This document shows positions 31,554-33,490 of a stretch of DNA of 33,490 nt, piece after piece. The stretch covers positions 1 through 33,490 of the forward strand of contig JAQXIY010000027.1 in NCBI GenBank assembly GCA_029008035.1. The letters run 5' to 3'. Source of the DNA: Lachnospiraceae bacterium (GTDB lineage Bacteria; Bacillota; Clostridia; Lachnospirales; Lachnospiraceae). The stretch's first letter is position 1. Each line of letters opens with the position of its first letter. The notes under the pieces were generated by a model. That model had not been told where the DNA came from and did not search any database. It saw only the letters and a list, made by a program, of their open reading frames with translations. Position numbers and translations under genes: made by a program.

Positions 31554-33248
31554 CTAATCGTTCTCATATGTGATGCGCAACATCTCGTTTAGCGTAGTGA
31601 CACCGTTTAATACATGCTGTTTTGCATTGTGATGCAAGGTCAACATCCCCTCATCAATGGCAACACGGCGAATTTCATCCGCCGACGCATGATTGTGAAT
31701 CAGTTCCCGAATACGAGGTGTCACTCTGAGAATCTCATACACACCTACACGGCCGGTAAATCCTGTCCGGCCACATTTCTCGCAGCCACAGGGCTCATAC
31801 AAATGAATTTCCTCAAACGGGCCCACGCCCAAGTCTTTGCGATCTTGCTCTGTCACAGGACGCTCTCTGCGGCATTCCGGGCACAGGGTACGCACCAGTC
31901 TCTGGGCAATAACACCAAAGACAGAGTCCGCCAATAGATAATTCTCTACCCCCATATCCATCAAGCGGACAATGGCACCTGCCGTACTGTTTGTATGCAA
32001 CGTGGATACTACCAAATGACCTGTGATAGATGCCTGAACCGCAATCTTGGCAGTCTCTCCGTCTCGAATCTCACCTATCATAATAATGTCAGGGTCCTGT
32101 CGCAAAATAGAACGCAGCGCATTGGCAAAGGTTAAATCCGCCTTGGGATTCACCTGTACCTGATTGATACCGTTGATATTGGCCTCCACCGGGTCTTCAA
32201 CTGTAATAATGTTAACATCCTCGGTATTCAACTCGTGTAGTACTGTATAGAGAGTGGTTGTTTTACCACTACCGGTAGGTCCTGTAACCAGCAGAATTCC
32301 ATTGGGGTTTTTCAGCAGTTCATCGAAGGTCTGTACATCCCGTCCTGTCAGACCAAGTTCTGATTTATCTCTGGCCAAAGCGTTTTTCTGGGCCAGACGC
32401 ATTACGCATTTTTCTCCATACACGGTGGGAAGAATGGATACACGGATATCAAATTCATTGTGATCCACATTAAGAGTAATACGTCCGTCCTGTGGCTTAC
32501 GTTTTTCGGAAATATCCATACCGCCAATGATTTTAATGCGGGCAATGATGGCCGGCAACATTTCAATGTCATATCGAAAGCGCTCATATAACACACCGTC
32601 AATGCGGAAACGCACACGAACCGCACGCTCCAAGGCTTCGATGTGAATATCGCTGGCATTTTGTCTGGCTGCCTGCTGCATCATGGAACGCACCAGCAAA
32701 ACCACCGGAGAATTGTCCACCTGCTGGGAATCCCCTTCGTCCTCCGTCTGTTCTTCTAACTCCTGGTGCTCCATTTTGTATCGTTCCAGCACCTTCGCTG
32801 TCTCAGCATCGGAATAATACCGATCCAACGCCGTATCGATCTCGAATTTGGTGGCAATCACAGGCTCAACCTGTAAGTTGGTAATAATGGAGAATTCATC
32901 CATAGCCCCCATATCCATAGGATCCGACATTGCCACCTGGACACGGTTCACATTCTCTTTGTCGTATGCCAATGGAATCATGGAATATTTTCTCAGCACA
33001 TCACCCTGAATCAGCTTTACAAAGCTCTCATCGATGTATGCCTCTGACAAATGGACACGTTCTATCTTCAATTGATTGGACAAAACCTGGGCAATGGTGT
33101 CCTCGGTAACATATCCCAATTCCACCAGTTTTTCACCCATCTTCACGCCATCTCTTCTGGCTGTGGTCAATGCCTCCTCAATTTGCTCTTGTGTAACAGC
33201 TCCTTCTGCCAGGAGCATGTCCCCCATTCTCTTTCGTTCTACTCTCAT
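31554..33248 (-). CDS. pilB: Type IV pilus assembly ATPase PilB
   Basis: The 564-residue protein starts with two MshEN-type repeats (MGDMLLAEGAVTQEQIEEAL and KMGEKLVELGYVTEDTIAQV), which in relatives bind c-di-GMP. It continues with the secretion-ATPase core: LLVTGPTGSGKTTTLYTV (Walker A) and PDIIMIGEIRDGETAKIA (Walker B and Asp box). VVSTLHTN is the His box. The tetracysteine zinc site is CPECRRE and CGCEKCGRTGFTGR. It powers extension. The ATG follows AGGGGGACTCT and is the first pilus gene behind rnpB. No pilT retraction ATPase is encoded in the window. Confidence 0.95.
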   Translation of the reverse strand: MRVERKRMGDMLLAEGAVTQEQIEEALTTARRDGVKMGEKLVELGYVTEDTIAQVLSNQLKIERVHLSEAYIDESFVKLIQGDVLRKYSMIPLAYDKENVNRVQVAMSDPMDMGAMDEFSIITNLQVEPVIATKFEIDTALDRYYSDAETAKVLERYKMEHQELEEQTEDEGDSQQVDNSPVVLLVRSMMQQAARQNASDIHIEALERAVRVRFRIDGVLYERFRYDIEMLPAIIARIKIIGGMDISEKRKPQDGRITLNVDHNEFDIRVSILPTVYGEKCVMRLAQKNALARDKSELGLTGRDVQTFDELLKNPNGILLVTGPTGSGKTTTLYTVLHELNTEDVNIITVEDPVEANINGINQVQVNPKADLTFANALRSILRQDPDIIMIGEIRDGETAKIAVQASITGHLVVSTLHTNSTAGAIVRLMDMGVENYLLADSVFGVIAQRLVRTLCPECRRERPVTEQDRKDLGVGPFEEIHLYEPCGCEKCGRTGFTGRVGVYEILRVTPRIRELIHNHASADEIRRVAIDEGMLTLHHNAKQHVLNGVTTLNEMLRITYEND

Positions 33249-33290
33249 AGAGTCCCCCTATAAAAACCCCATTCACACAATGTCAAAAAA

Positions 33291-33490
33291 GAAGCAAGAC
33301 GATGAGCCGGGTTATGTCGTGAGTAATCATCTATCTAGGACGACTGTCACCAATCGCCTCCAGCGACCAACCTGAGACTGGCGGGCCACCTTCGTCTCTA
33401 TTCGGTCTTGCTTCGGATGGGGTTTACATGGCTCCCCCTGTTACCAGAGGGACGGTGGTCTCTTACACCGCCTTTCCACCCTTACCGACC
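33291..33490 (-). ncRNA. rnpB: RNase P RNA, class A, 3' part (truncated by the window end)
   Basis: Read on the minus strand, the segment contains GGTAACAGGGGGAGCC, CCGAAGCAAGACCGAATAG, GGAGGCGATTGGTGACAG, CCTAGATAGATGATTACTC and ACGACATAACCCGGCTCATCG. These are the conserved core and 3' elements of bacterial class A RNase P RNA, in the same order as E. coli M1 RNA. The 3' arm CTTGCTTC, followed by a run of six T at 33285-33290, is the P1 helix plus terminator. The 5' half lies beyond the window. It is the catalytic RNA that matures tRNA 5' ends. Confidence 0.96.

Noticed and set aside
33258-33286. Perfect TTGACA (33281-33286, minus strand) with a TTATAG/TTTATA hexamer 16-17 bases on, a possible pilB promoter
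   Set aside because: The predicted start would fall only about four bases before the pilB ATG and would remove the AGGGGGA ribosome site. TTGACA also overlaps the T run of the rnpB terminator. Not reported as a promoter.
1-33490. CRISPR array, tRNA genes or phage structural genes
   Set aside because: No regularly spaced direct repeats, no tRNA cloverleaf with a TTCGAATCC-type arm and no phage proteins were seen.

Overview
The window looks like chromosomal DNA of a Gram-positive anaerobe of the class Clostridia, most likely family Lachnospiraceae. The grounds are LL-diaminopimelate aminotransferase (DapL), a HemZ-type coproporphyrinogen dehydrogenase, a long Rel protein, a class A RNase P RNA and a Gram-positive type IV pilus operon without a secretin gene. 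This is inference from gene content; no database search was possible.

Positions 1-1840 are a worn edge. They hold the last 31 codons and right end of an IS3-family element, an ArsR regulator translationally coupled to a nitroreductase (minus strand, with a clear promoter and operator-like palindrome), and a decayed small mobile-element-type protein. A 70-residue gene with its own terminator and a metallophosphatase N-terminal fragment (1874-1969) follow.

Positions 2075-8980 are visibly more AT-rich than the rest and form an accessory cassette. Read on the minus strand it runs: four tiny genes of 45, 41, 32 and 23 codons (two encode miniature zinc ribbons); a perfect 26-bp palindrome; a 188-aa membrane-anchored or lipoprotein-like protein; a 226-aa unknown; a VirD4/TraG-like ATPase with no membrane segments; a membrane-anchored HExxH metallopeptidase-like protein; and a 287-aa unknown. 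A 569-aa Sel1/TPR-like gene is transcribed divergently from the same AT-rich intergenic region. No relaxase, integrase or VirB4 is in the window. This cassette is the best candidate for an undescribed system: it has an ATP-driven motor, a membrane-bound protease and several small peptides.

Positions 9193-17409 are a tight minus-strand housekeeping operon, in transcription order: hisA of the eukaryotic (HIS6) type, dapF, dapL, a GNAT acetyltransferase with an extra N-terminal domain, rel, an MBL-fold hydrolase and hemZ. A terminator lies at each end.

Positions 17526-33248 are a complete-looking minus-strand type IV pilus operon: pilB, pilC, major pilin, prepilin peptidase, a pilM-pilN fusion, pilO, four further prepilin-like proteins (one very large and lacking Glu5), and a 1586-aa secreted DUF5057-type protein. 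Upstream, the window ends inside the RNase P RNA gene (rnpB) on the same strand.
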